Part shown: positions 32,103 through 39,993 of the stretch, one piece after another | Numbering within the stretch: the stretch's first letter is position 1 | How the letters are laid out: each line of letters begins with the position of its first letter | NCBI GenBank assembly: GCA_004560305.1 | Contig: SFVI01000002.1 | Location: forward strand, 62,001 to 126,000 | Direction: 5' to 3' | Origin: a bacterium | GTDB taxonomy: Bacteria > Bacillota > Clostridia > Oscillospirales > Oscillospiraceae | DNA length: 64,000 bases | Position numbers and translations under genes: made by a program | The notes under the pieces: model-generated | The model's database searches: none | Seen by the model: the letters and a program-made list of their open reading frames with translations, nothing else | Told to the model about the DNA's origin: nothing

Positions 32103-33233
32103 GTGTTTAAGCTGATCAAACAGGAGGGCAAGGCCCGCCGGGGACAGTTGGAAACGCCCCACGGCACTGTCCAAACCCCGGTGTTCATGAATGTGGGCAC
32201 CCAGGGGGCCATCAAGGGCGCCCTGTCTGCCGACGACCTGAAAACCATCCGCTGCCAGGTGGAGCTTTCCAACACCTACCACCTTCATGTGCGCCCCGGC
32301 GACGCTCTGATTAAGGAGATGGGCGGCCTGCACAAGTTCATGAACTGGGACGGCCCCATCCTCACCGACAGCGGCGGCTTCCAGATCTTTTCCCTGGCCA
32401 AGCTGCGGAAGATCAAGGAGGAGGGCGTCAGCTTCAACTCCCATGTGGACGGGCGGCACATTTTTATGGGGCCGGAGGAAAGCATGCGCATCCAGGCCAA
32501 CCTGGGCTCGGACATTGCCATGGCCTTTGACGAGTGCATCAAGATCCCCTCACCCCGGGACTATGTGCAGAAATCCTGTGACCGTACCGTCCGCTGGCTG
32601 GAGCGCTGCAAGGCGGCTTTGACCGACTACAACAGCCGGGAGGACGCGGTGAACCCGGGGCAGATGCTTTTCGGCATCAACCAGGGGGCGGTGTTCCATG
32701 ATATCCGCGTGGCCCACATGAAGCAGATCGCCCAGCTGGACCTTCCCGGCTATGCCATCGGCGGCCTGGCAGTGGGGGAGAGCCACCAGGAGATGTATGA
32801 CACCATCGAAGCGGTGGAGGAGCATATGCCAAAGGACAAGCCCCGTTATCTGATGGGTGTGGGCACACCGGGGAATATCCTTGAGGCCGTCTTCCGGGGG
32901 GTGGACTTTTTCGACTGCGTGATGCCCGCCCGCAACGGCCGCCACGGCCACCTGTTCACCTGGGGCGGCATCATCAACATCAAGAACGAGAAGTATGCCA
33001 GGGACACCCGCCCCATCGACCCGGAATGCGACTGCCCGGTGTGCCGCAGCTACAGCAGGGCCTATGTGCGCCATCTGTTCAAGGCGGAGGAAATGCTGGC
33101 CATGCGCTTTGCGGTGATGCACAACCTTTACTTCTACAACCGGCTGATGGAGCGGATCCGTCAGAGTCTGGATGCGGGGGAATTCGCCGCCTTCCGGGGA
33201 AAATATTCAGAAATTCTCGATAAACGCATATAA
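32103..33233 (+). CDS. tgt: queuine tRNA-ribosyltransferase (preQ1 insertion)
   Basis: A 376-residue TGT that swaps guanine-34 for preQ1 in GUN-anticodon tRNAs. It begins VFKLIKQEGKARRGQLETPHG. The substrate pocket is ILTDSGGFQIFSL, followed by GINQGAVFHDIR, GYAIGGLAVGE and the zinc site CDCPVCRSYSRAY with a distal His. The start is GTG 32103, placed by AGGAGGGAG; an in-frame GTG at 32088 overlaps queA but lacks a site. Confidence 0.94.
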   Translation: MFKLIKQEGKARRGQLETPHGTVQTPVFMNVGTQGAIKGALSADDLKTIRCQVELSNTYHLHVRPGDALIKEMGGLHKFMNWDGPILTDSGGFQIFSLAKLRKIKEEGVSFNSHVDGRHIFMGPEESMRIQANLGSDIAMAFDECIKIPSPRDYVQKSCDRTVRWLERCKAALTDYNSREDAVNPGQMLFGINQGAVFHDIRVAHMKQIAQLDLPGYAIGGLAVGESHQEMYDTIEAVEEHMPKDKPRYLMGVGTPGNILEAVFRGVDFFDCVMPARNGRHGHLFTWGGIINIKNEKYARDTRPIDPECDCPVCRSYSRAYVRHLFKAEEMLAMRFAVMHNLYFYNRLMERIRQSLDAGEFAAFRGKYSEILDKRI

Positions 33234-33238
33234 GCATC

Positions 33239-33267
33239 TTGAAATTTGCGCGGCAAGCATATATAAT
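33239..33267 (+). promoter_or_regulatory. promoter of yajC
   Basis: TTGAAA (33239-33244), 17 bp and a perfect TATAAT (33262-33267), right after the tgt stop and 33 bp before the yajC ATG. Confidence 0.8.
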
Positions 33268-33299
33268 AGATTCACTTTGTTTTCGGAGGTAAACCAAAA

Positions 33300-33632
33300 A
33301 TGTACTTTATTCTTACAGCAGATGCAGCAGCCGGCAGCGGCTCCATGATCCTCATGCTGGTGCTGATGTTCGCCGTTTTCTATTTCTTTATTATTCGTCC
33401 TGAGAATAAGAAGAAAAAGAAAACCGAGGAAATGCGCAACTCCCTCAGCATTGGCGATGAGATCACCACCATTGGCGGCATGACCGGCAAGCTGGTTCAG
33501 ATCACTGAAGATACCGTCACCTTTGAGACCGGTGAGGACAAAGTCCGTATCCAGATCAAGAAGTGGGGCATTTCTACCACGGCCAAGATGGAAGCCGCTG
33601 AGGCTGAGGCTCGCAATAAGAAGAAAAAATAA
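33300..33632 (+). CDS. yajC: preprotein translocase accessory subunit YajC
   Basis: A 110-residue YajC. One transmembrane helix (MILMLVLMFAVFYFFIIRP, about 16-34) is followed by basic KKKKKTEEM and the soluble IGDEITTIGGMTGKL. It associates with SecDF and YidC during protein export. secD and secF do not follow here; a TIGR04086-type membrane protein does. The Lys-rich C-terminus (ARNKKKK) is usual. GGAGGT precedes the ATG. Confidence 0.93.
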   Translation: MYFILTADAAAGSGSMILMLVLMFAVFYFFIIRPENKKKKKTEEMRNSLSIGDEITTIGGMTGKLVQITEDTVTFETGEDKVRIQIKKWGISTTAKMEAAEAEARNKKKK

Positions 33633-33649
33633 GCTGCCCGGTAGGGCAT

Positions 33650-33707
33650 AAAAAACACTCCCATGGAAATAGGATGTAGCGATCTTATTTCGTGGGGGTG
33701 TTTTTTT
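33650..33707 (+). terminator. terminator after yajC with a structured loop
   Basis: The base stem AAAAAACACTCCCA / TGGGGGTGTTTTTTT closes a loop that itself contains GAAATA / TATTTC. The T-tract overlaps the proposed start of the next gene. Confidence 0.8.
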
Positions 33708-34122
33708 GCTGCCTAATATCAAGAGCGGAGCGGGAGAAGCCAGGTTGATCCTTTCTGCGCTGCTGGTGTGGTCGGTCTCGGCCCTGGCGCTGCTATGTGT
33801 AACGGCATTCGCGCTGACAAAGCTGAGCGCCGGGGAGGGGGCCATGGGCTACATCAGTTCGGCGCTGAGTTTTTTGACGGCGGTCTGCGCCGGCGCTTCT
33901 GTCGGAAAATACAGCAGCGGCGGGGTGATCTATCCGGCCCTGCTGACAGCAGCAGTGCTGACCACCGCGCTGCTGACCATCGGCTTCATTGTGGAGGGCA
34001 GCGCCATCCAGTCGGCGGGGGTGCTGAGTGTGGTTAGCTTTTCCTTCACAGGCTGCGCCTTCGGGGCGGTGCTTTTCGGGGGAAAGAAACGGAAAAATTA
34101 CAAACAACGTTACAGAAAATAA
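33706..34122 (+). CDS. TIGR04086-like membrane protein
   Basis: A 138-residue integral membrane protein with four hydrophobic helices, a Gly-rich third region (GGVIYPALLTAAVLTTALL) and a basic tail (GGKKRKNYKQRY). Topology, size and place after yajC fit the TIGR04086 family, whose function is unknown. The start is uncertain: TTG 33706 lies in the T-tract of the yajC terminator, with GGGGGTG (33694-33700) as a possible ribosome site. Later starts would shorten the first helix. Confidence 0.65.
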   Translation: MLPNIKSGAGEARLILSALLVWSVSALALLCVTAFALTKLSAGEGAMGYISSALSFLTAVCAGASVGKYSSGGVIYPALLTAAVLTTALLTIGFIVEGSAIQSAGVLSVVSFSFTGCAFGAVLFGGKKRKNYKQRYRK

Positions 34123-34308
34123 TTGACATAATTAAAGCCAATAATATAGACAAAACAACTCAAATTTGATACAATACAGAAAAAATAAAAGACAAGCTAA
34201 AAACAAGAGTTGACATAAACAAAAAATTTTTTTGTTATTTTCGAAAAAAGGACTTGATTATTTTGCAAAATTGTAATATATTGTTACCACAGTCGATTAT
34301 GTCAATCG
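34123..34308. other. AT-rich intergenic region
   Basis: About 185 bp that is markedly AT-rich next to GC-rich genes. It holds two TTGACATAA motifs (34127 and 34212 regions), a near-palindrome AACAAAAAATTTTTTTGTT, and possible -10 boxes. It probably carries the promoter of the next gene. I see no RNA gene or coding frame. Confidence 0.5.
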
Positions 34309-34344
34309 ATGCGTTATTTTCTCCGTGTCGCTCAGCCGGTACCC

Positions 34345-34848
34345 ATGAGTACTAAGGAAGGGGCGGACAGCGGCAGAGCCTACGGCTCCCCGGCGGTGAT
34401 TTTTTTCAGCTTCATCTGCTCGGCCCTCATGGCCCTGCTGTATTTCAGCGGCAGGGGCTTTGCCGTGATGCCCAGCGTGGGGCAGGTGGTACAGTGCCTG
34501 CTGATCCTGCTGCTGTTGACGGCGGCCTATTCCGGCTCATACCGGGGCGGCTTGTTTCTGCCGCTGAACACGGTGCTGATGGGGCTTGTGTGTGCCGGGG
34601 CCCTCTGCCTGGTGGCAGAAGGAATCAGGGAAGAAAGCGTGACCCAGCTTTATTTGCTGCCGGTGCTTCTGCTGCTGGTGCCGCTGCATTTCGTGATGAG
34701 CGTTTCCGGCATGCAGGCGGCGGCCTTGCTGCGCTGTGCCCTGCGCCGGACGCCGGAAGCGGAAAAGGGCTTGCAGGCGCAAAATATTATGATGCTGCTG
34801 GCATTTGCGGCTTCGGTCGGCGCCACAGGGTACATCATATTGAAATAG
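34345..34848 (+). CDS. membrane protein of unknown function
   Basis: A 167-residue protein with four or five hydrophobic helices (SPAVIFFSFICSALMALLYF, VVQCLLILLLLTAAY, VLMGLVCAGALCLVA, LYLLPVLLLLVPLHF, IMMLLAFAASVGATGYI). I do not recognise a family. The start is set at ATG 34345 (MSTKEGADSG), which gives a short polar N-terminus; ATG 34309 is in frame and neither has a strong ribosome site. It lies 30 bp before xerD and may be co-transcribed with it. Confidence 0.6.
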   Translation: MSTKEGADSGRAYGSPAVIFFSFICSALMALLYFSGRGFAVMPSVGQVVQCLLILLLLTAAYSGSYRGGLFLPLNTVLMGLVCAGALCLVAEGIREESVTQLYLLPVLLLLVPLHFVMSVSGMQAAALLRCALRRTPEAEKGLQAQNIMMLLAFAASVGATGYIILK

Positions 34849-34878
34849 ATCATTCTGAGGAGAAAGGAGGGCTTTGCA

Positions 34879-35769
34879 ATGCAGAATCAGGAATGCCTGG
34901 ACATTTTTGAAAAGTACCTGAGAGAAGAAAAGAAAGCATCGGCAAATACCCTCAGTTCATATTTGAGAGATATCCGGCAGCTGGGAGAGTATCTTGAGGA
35001 GCACTCCGAGCACGGGATCATTGACGCTGACGAGGAGGACCTGAGCGGCTACATAGGGATGCTGCGCGCCAACGGCAAATCCGTGGCCACAGTGTCCAGA
35101 AGCATAGCGTCCATCAAGTGTTTGTATTCTTACCTCTGCATCAAGCAGCTGGTAAAGACCAACCCGGCGCTGGGTCTGGTGCCGGACAAGAGCACGCAGA
35201 AGCTGCCGCAGATCCTGACCAGCAAGGAAGTGGAGCTGCTGCTGGAACAGCCCCAGTGCGTAGACGCCAAGGGCTACCGGGACAGGGCCATGCTGGAGCT
35301 GCTTTATGCCACGGGTATTCGGGTCAGCGAGCTGATTGACCTGAACATCGGCGATGTGAACCTGAGCGCCGGCGTTATCCGCTGCCACAGCAGAAACAAA
35401 GAGCGGTTCATCCCCATGTACAGCGCTGCCGTCAAGGCCCTGAGCGAGTATATCACCCTGGTGCGGCCCCAGATGATCGCCTCCCCGGAGGAACAGTCCC
35501 TGTTCGTGAACGTCAGCGGAGACCGTATGTCCAGGCAGGGCTTCTGGAAGATCGTGAAGTACTACCAGAAGAAGGCGGGGATCGAGAAGGACATCACGCC
35601 CCACACACTGCGCCACTCCTTTGCGGCGCATCTGCTGGAAAACGGCGCGGATATCCACGCCATCCAGGAGATGCTGGGCCATGCGGACATTTCTTCCACC
35701 CATATGTACGCCCAGCTGGTGAAAAAGCAGCTGAAGGATGTGTACAACAAGGCCCATCCCAGGGCATGA
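34879..35769 (+). CDS. xerD: tyrosine recombinase XerD/XerC-type
   Basis: A 296-residue site-specific recombinase of the size and layout of chromosomal XerC/XerD: an N-terminal SAM-like core-binding domain (1-~100) and a catalytic domain with Arg148 (ATGIRVSE), Lys174, His242 and Arg245 (HTLRHSFAAHLL), His268 (LGHADIS) and nucleophile Tyr277 (THMY). It probably resolves chromosome dimers at dif, since there are no phage or integron genes nearby. AAAGGAGGG precedes the ATG. Confidence 0.88.
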   Translation: MQNQECLDIFEKYLREEKKASANTLSSYLRDIRQLGEYLEEHSEHGIIDADEEDLSGYIGMLRANGKSVATVSRSIASIKCLYSYLCIKQLVKTNPALGLVPDKSTQKLPQILTSKEVELLLEQPQCVDAKGYRDRAMLELLYATGIRVSELIDLNIGDVNLSAGVIRCHSRNKERFIPMYSAAVKALSEYITLVRPQMIASPEEQSLFVNVSGDRMSRQGFWKIVKYYQKKAGIEKDITPHTLRHSFAAHLLENGADIHAIQEMLGHADISSTHMYAQLVKKQLKDVYNKAHPRA

Positions 35770-35792
35770 GCTGCATATAGAATCGTAATCGT

Positions 35793-35821
35793 AAAAAACC
35801 AGGCTGCAAAGCCTGGTTTTT
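35793..35821 (+). terminator. terminator after xerD
   Basis: AAAAAACCAGGC pairs with GCCTGGTTTTT over a 6-nt loop. Confidence 0.9.
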
Positions 35822-36016
35822 CTGTCTGCCAGAGAAGGGCACGCTCTCTTTGTAAAACAGATCGCATTATGTGCATATTGTCACATTTCATGCGTATTCT
35901 GTGTGGATTTATACACTTATGCACAAATTGACAAAATATAGTTTTAATAGAAAACACACTTGTTTTTTTGCCGCAGACGGATTATCATTGTATGTGTGTG
36001 GAAGGAGGCGGAGAAA

Positions 36017-36454
36017 ATGCTGGATAATTATCTCATTATTCATAAGAGCATCCTGCCGGAGTATTACGAAAAGGTGCTGGAGGCCCGGCGCCTGCTGGAG
36101 GACGGCAAGGTCCATGAGGTGAGCCAGGCGGTCAAGCAGGTGGGCATATCCCGGAGCACATACTATAAATACAAGGATTTCATTCTGGAGCCTACGGATA
36201 TTGCCGGGGGCAGGAAAGCCGTGCTGTCCATGGTGCTTACCCATGAGCAGGGCGTCCTCAGCGCGCTGCTGGCCCGCATTTCCCAGGCCGGCAGCAATGT
36301 GCTGACCATCACCCAAAGTCTGCCCATCCGGGGCAAGGCCAGCGTCACCATATCCCTGGACATCAGCGAAATGTCCTGCACAATGACGGAGCTTATGCAG
36401 AAGATCGAGCACAGCTCCGGCGTGGAGCAGGCCCGTCTGGTGGCCGTGGAGTGA
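36017..36454 (+). CDS. ACT domain protein, UPF0735 (PheB-like) family
   Basis: A 145-residue protein with an N-terminal helical, possibly DNA-binding part (LEDGKVHEVSQAVKQVGISRSTYYKYKD, helix-turn-helix-like at 29-55) and a C-terminal ACT domain (VLSMVLTHEQGVLSALLARISQAGSNVLTITQ). ACT domains bind amino acids, so it is probably an amino-acid-sensing regulator. The start at 36017 follows GGAGGCGG; a longer in-frame start has no site. cyuA-like follows 38 bp later. Confidence 0.8.
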   Translation: MLDNYLIIHKSILPEYYEKVLEARRLLEDGKVHEVSQAVKQVGISRSTYYKYKDFILEPTDIAGGRKAVLSMVLTHEQGVLSALLARISQAGSNVLTITQSLPIRGKASVTISLDISEMSCTMTELMQKIEHSSGVEQARLVAVE

Positions 36455-36463
36455 TAAGCAACA

Positions 36464-36486
36464 TAATATAGTTTACATAACGGAGG
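36464..36486 (+). repeat. two ACATAA motifs spaced 14 bp before the cyuA-like gene
   Basis: GCAACATAATATAGTTTACATAAC carries CATAA twice, 14 bp apart, immediately before the ribosome site GGAGG. The spacing and core match the 25624-25707 array on the other strand. Confidence 0.45.
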
Positions 36487-36492
36487 AACACT

Positions 36493-37773
36493 ATGAAAAG
36501 AACAGACAATGAATACAAAAACTATGTATCTATCCTCAATGAGGAGCTGCTTCCCGCCATGGGCTGCACTGAGCCGGTGGCGGTGGCCTATGCCGCGGCC
36601 AAGGGCCGGGAGGTACTTGGATGCCTGCCGGAGCGATGTACACTCTATGTCAGCGGCAACATCATCAAGAACGTAAAGAGCGTCGTTGTGCCCAACACCG
36701 GAGGGCTCAAGGGCCTGAAAGCTGCCGCCGCCGCTGGCATAGTCGTGGGGAAAGCGGAGCTTCAGATGAGCGTGGTGGCCGAGACAAAGCCGGAGGAGAT
36801 CCCCGGCATACAGAAGTACATCGATGAGCACGAGATCCAGATCGGCCGTAAAGAGGGCGACAGCGCCCTGTATATTGAAGTGCTCCTGGAGGGGGAAGGG
36901 CACGGCTCCCGTGTCATCATCAGCGATTTTCATACCAACATCATTCTGATCGAGAAGGATGGACAGGTGATTTTTGAGAAGGAGCCGGAACAACGGGCAA
37001 GCTTTGCTTCCGACCACAGCCTGATGAGCCTGGAGAGCATGTGGGACTTCATCAACACCGTGGAGCTGGAGGATATCAGCGCCCTGCTGGACAGCCAGAT
37101 CAGCTGCAACAGCGCTATTTCCCAGGAAGGGCTGGACAATCCCTGGGGTGCCCAGATCGGCCGCATCCTGCTCAGCTCCGCCACCGATACCAAGACCAGG
37201 GCTATGGCTCGTGCCGCCGCCGGCTCCGACGCCCGGATGAGCGGCTGTGAAAAGCCGGTGATCATTGTGGGCGGCAGCGGCAACCAGGGGCTGACCGTTA
37301 CCATGCCGGTGCTGGAATATGCCGAGCGCCTGGGCAGCAGCCGGGAGCAGGTGTACCGGGCACTGGCCCTGGCAAATCTGATGGCCGTGTATCTGAAGAA
37401 GGACATCGGCCGCCTGTCTGCCTACTGCACCGCCGTAACTGCCGGGGTAGGCGCGGGCTGCGCCGTGGCCTATCTGGACGGCGGCAGCCTGGAGGCCATA
37501 CGTCAGACCATCGTCAACGACCTGGCGGTGCTCTCCGGCATGTTCTGTGACGGGGCCAAGCCCTCCTGCGCCGCCAAGGTGGCAAACTCCGTCAGCGCGG
37601 GCATCATGGGCTATGAGATGTACAAAAACGGCCAGAGCTTCAACGGCGGCGACGGCTTCCTGCAAGACTCTGCCGATGACACCATCGACGTGGTGGCGGA
37701 GCTGGCCCGGGAGGGTATGGCTGAGACGGAGGAGAAGATCCTGAACATCATGGTTTCCACCTCAAACGAATAA
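36493..37773 (+). CDS. L-cysteine desulfidase / UPF0597 (CyuA-like) family
   Basis: A 426-residue protein of the serine dehydratase alpha-like UPF0597 family. Cluster cysteines lie in LLPAMGCTEPVA (Cys25), RMSGCEKPVI and GMFCDGAKPSCAAK, consistent with a [4Fe-4S] enzyme. Other landmarks are PNTGGLKGLKAAAAAG and VGGSGNQGLTVTMPV. Members degrade cysteine to pyruvate, ammonia and sulfide, or deaminate serine. The preceding ACT-domain gene may control it in response to an amino acid. GGAGG precedes the ATG. Confidence 0.85.
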   Translation: MKRTDNEYKNYVSILNEELLPAMGCTEPVAVAYAAAKGREVLGCLPERCTLYVSGNIIKNVKSVVVPNTGGLKGLKAAAAAGIVVGKAELQMSVVAETKPEEIPGIQKYIDEHEIQIGRKEGDSALYIEVLLEGEGHGSRVIISDFHTNIILIEKDGQVIFEKEPEQRASFASDHSLMSLESMWDFINTVELEDISALLDSQISCNSAISQEGLDNPWGAQIGRILLSSATDTKTRAMARAAAGSDARMSGCEKPVIIVGGSGNQGLTVTMPVLEYAERLGSSREQVYRALALANLMAVYLKKDIGRLSAYCTAVTAGVGAGCAVAYLDGGSLEAIRQTIVNDLAVLSGMFCDGAKPSCAAKVANSVSAGIMGYEMYKNGQSFNGGDGFLQDSADDTIDVVAELAREGMAETEEKILNIMVSTSNE

Positions 37774-37774
37774 G

Positions 37775-37816
37775 AAAAACTGTCCTGCGTGAAGGAAATC
37801 ACGCAGGACAGTTTTT
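37775..37816 (+). terminator. terminator, copy 1 of a 42-bp direct repeat
   Basis: AAAAACTGTCCTGCGTGA and its return arm TCACGCAGGACAGTTTTT around AGGAAA. It lies 2 bp after the cyuA-like stop. An identical copy in the same orientation is at 38026-38067. Confidence 0.9.
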
Positions 37817-38025
37817 GAGGGTGTCAAAAAACGATGCTTTACGCGTCGAAGATAGAGCAGCGGGGGTGCGCGAGGGGGTTAAGACCCGCCTCGCGTTCCA
37901 ATACCCCGCCGAAGAAAAGCCTTGAAAATCAAGGCTTTTCGGGCGAAGCAGCATTTTGATTTTATCAAAATGCTCGGCGGTTGAAGCGGTCAAAAAAGTC
38001 CAACAAGGACTTTTTTGACAAGCTG
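37817..38025. mobile_element. 209-bp hairpin-rich element between duplicated terminators
   Basis: A non-coding insertion between two identical 42-bp terminator copies. The left end is GAGGGTGTCAAAAAACG; the right end read inward on the other strand is CAGCTTGTCAAAAAAGT. Inside are three strong hairpins: GAAAAGCCTTGA / TCAAGGCTTTTC, AGCATTTTGAT / ATCAAAATGCT and AAAAAAGTCC / GGACTTTTTT. The interior is unlike the 25367-25580 element, but the ends and length are alike. No transposase. Confidence 0.7.
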
Positions 38026-38067
38026 AAAAACTGTCCTGCGTGAAGGAAATCACGCAGGACAGTTTTT
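38026..38067 (+). terminator. terminator, copy 2 of a 42-bp direct repeat
   Basis: Identical to 37775-37816 in sequence and direction, 16 bp before the end of the convergent minus-strand gene. With flanking A- and T-tracts it could end both transcripts. Confidence 0.85.
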
Positions 38068-38082
38068 ATAATACACAGGGGA

Positions 38083-38823
38083 TCAGGCCAGCTCAGCCAG
38101 CTCCCGGTCAAGATCGTGGCCCAACTCCCGATAGCGAAGGATCAGAAAGACTGCGGAGGCGAAGATGCTGGGCGGGATGCCGCCGCCCATGTCGGCAATG
38201 GCTTTGGCCCAGATGGCCATTGCCTCATCGCTGCGCTGGAAGGCGAAGAAGTTCTCCTCCTTGTCGGGAAAGGCGCTTTGAATGTAGAGCTGAAAATTCT
38301 CCCACAGCTCATCCACCTTGTAGATCAGGGGGAGATATTTCATGAAATAGGGGATGGGGCTGTACTGCTCCAGACTGGCGGGCCCTTCCGGCTCCTCCTC
38401 CATGTCCAGCCCCCGGCAGTATTCTTCCAGCATATCCTTATAGCCCAGCATATCAAACTCTTCCGCCGTCTCCGGGGAGGCCTGGCTGAGCCACTGGTCG
38501 ATCTCTTTTTTCAGCTTGACCCACTCCCTGTCGCTGTGGGGCTGCTCCATCAACTGGCAGTAATGCTTCAGCAGGGGGTGCCTGGCGTCATACAGCTGTT
38601 CCTCTCTGGCCTCTGCCTTGCTTACCGCGTCATTGAGGGCTTTCAGTTTGCCCTTCCAGCGTTTATGCGCTTCCTTTTTGGCTTTTTTCGGCTCCGCACC
38701 CAGCAGGTCAATGAAGCACTCCTGCAAGCTGCCCAAAAGCTCCTCCACGGCCTCCTGTTCCATATTTTCCAGCGCATCACACTGGGCCACCAGCGCGTCA
38801 ATGGTTTTGATGATCTCGTCCAT
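38083..38823 (-). CDS. uncharacterised soluble protein, 246 residues
   Basis: I do not recognise this protein. It is acidic, largely helical and has no signal peptide or membrane segment. Residues ~1-90 look coiled-coil-like (many Glu/Lys, AEPKKAKKEAHKRWKGK), the middle is acidic (EEYCRGLDMEEEPEG), and the C-terminal part is more hydrophobic (GGGIPPSIFASAVFLILRYRELG). The start at 38823 is placed by GGAGG 9 bp upstream; an in-frame ATG 39 bp earlier has none. It is a single gene, convergent with the element-terminator pair. Confidence 0.7.
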   Translation of the reverse strand: MDEIIKTIDALVAQCDALENMEQEAVEELLGSLQECFIDLLGAEPKKAKKEAHKRWKGKLKALNDAVSKAEAREEQLYDARHPLLKHYCQLMEQPHSDREWVKLKKEIDQWLSQASPETAEEFDMLGYKDMLEEYCRGLDMEEEPEGPASLEQYSPIPYFMKYLPLIYKVDELWENFQLYIQSAFPDKEENFFAFQRSDEAMAIWAKAIADMGGGIPPSIFASAVFLILRYRELGHDLDRELAELA

Positions 38824-38933
38824 GCTTGTCCTCCCGGCTGTTTTTTGACCAGTGTACCACATCCGGCTCTTTTTTTCAAAGAAATCTTTTCCCGGCGGGG
38901 CAGGGATAAATCGGAAGAACTGCCCCGTGCCTA

Positions 38934-38962
38934 TTTACCCGGGGTGGAAAACGCGGTATAAT
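38934..38962 (+). promoter_or_regulatory. promoter of gluQRS
   Basis: TTTACC (38934-38939), 17 bp, TATAAT (38957-38962), 33 bp before the ATG. Confidence 0.6.
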
Positions 38963-38995
38963 CAGCAAAACAGAATTGCAGGGAGATTGTGAATT

Positions 38996-39928
38996 ATGTC
39001 AACCGAAACAACAGGCCGCTTTGCCCCCAGCCCCAGCGGCAAAATGCACCTGGGCAACGCCTTTTCCTGCCTGCTGGCCTGGCTTTCCGCCCGATCTACA
39101 GGCGGGCGCATCATCCTGCGGCATGAGGACCTGGACCCGGCCCGCTGCCGCCGGGAGTATGCCAACCAGATCGAGGATGACCTGCGCTGGCTGGGCCTGG
39201 ATTGGGATGAAGGCGGCAGTCAGGGCGGCAGCCAGTATTATCAAAGCTGCCGGAGAGAAATTTATCAGCATTATCTGGCTGTGCTGGAGGAAAAGGGACT
39301 GGTTTATCCCTGCTTCTGCACCCGGGCGGACCTGCACGCCGCCTCTGCGCCCCACGCCGCGGACGGTACCCCCATCTATTCCGGGGCCTGCCGGGAACTC
39401 AGCCCCCGGCAGCGGCGGGAGCGGGCCCTGCTTCGCAGCCCGGCCCTGCGGGCCCGGGTGCCGGCGGAGACGGTCAGCTTCCGGGATGGGCTTCAGGGGC
39501 TGTACAGCGTCCAGTTGGAGAAGGACTGCGGTGACTTTATCCTCCGCCGCTCTGACGGGGTATTCGCCTATCAGCTGGCGGTGGTGGTGGATGATGGCCT
39601 GATGGGGGTGAACCAGGTGGTGCGGGGCCGGGACCTGCTGTCCTCCACCCCATGGCAGCTGTGGCTCCAGGAACAGCTGGGGTTTCAACAGCCGGAATAC
39701 TGCCATGTGCCGCTGCTGGTGGCGGCGGAGGGCAGGCGGCTCTCCAAGCGGGATGGGGACATGGACCTGGGGGCCATCCGCGCTTCCGGCGTCAGCCCCC
39801 AGAGCCTTGTGGGCAGGCTGGCCTTCCTGGCCGGGATCATCGACCGGGAGGAGCCGGTGACGCCGGAGGAGCTGATCCCCCTCTTTCGCTGGGAGAACAT
39901 CAGGAAAGAGAATATTGTTGTAAAGTAA
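38996..39928 (+). CDS. gluQ: glutamyl-Q tRNA(Asp) synthetase
   Basis: A 310-residue GluRS-like protein lacking an anticodon-binding domain. GRFAPSPSGKMHLGNAFS contains the HIGH-type motif (HLGN), RHEDLDPARC follows, the zinc-like site is YPCFCTRADL with a later SGACR, and LSKRDGD is the KMSKS equivalent. It charges queuosine-34 of tRNA-Asp with glutamate, so it needs queuosine made with QueA and Tgt, both encoded 6 kb upstream. A discriminating GluRS is unlikely at this length. GGGAG precedes the ATG. Confidence 0.88.
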   Translation: MSTETTGRFAPSPSGKMHLGNAFSCLLAWLSARSTGGRIILRHEDLDPARCRREYANQIEDDLRWLGLDWDEGGSQGGSQYYQSCRREIYQHYLAVLEEKGLVYPCFCTRADLHAASAPHAADGTPIYSGACRELSPRQRRERALLRSPALRARVPAETVSFRDGLQGLYSVQLEKDCGDFILRRSDGVFAYQLAVVVDDGLMGVNQVVRGRDLLSSTPWQLWLQEQLGFQQPEYCHVPLLVAAEGRRLSKRDGDMDLGAIRASGVSPQSLVGRLAFLAGIIDREEPVTPEELIPLFRWENIRKENIVVK

Positions 39929-39932
39929 AGCA

Positions 39933-39974
39933 CGCCCCGCTGCCGGCAGATCGCCGGCAGCGGGGCGCGGTTTT
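39933..39974. terminator. terminator after gluQ
   Basis: A 15-bp GC-rich stem CGCCCCGCTGCCGGC / GCCGGCAGCGGGGCG, then CGGTTTTGG. It is convergent with the PspC gene. Confidence 0.8.
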
Positions 39975-39993
39975 GGTTCGGCTTTGCGCTTGC

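Noticed and set aside
34879..35769. Phage or integrative-element integrase
   Set aside because: Length, motifs and surroundings fit a chromosomal XerC/XerD; there are no attachment sites, excisionase or phage genes nearby.
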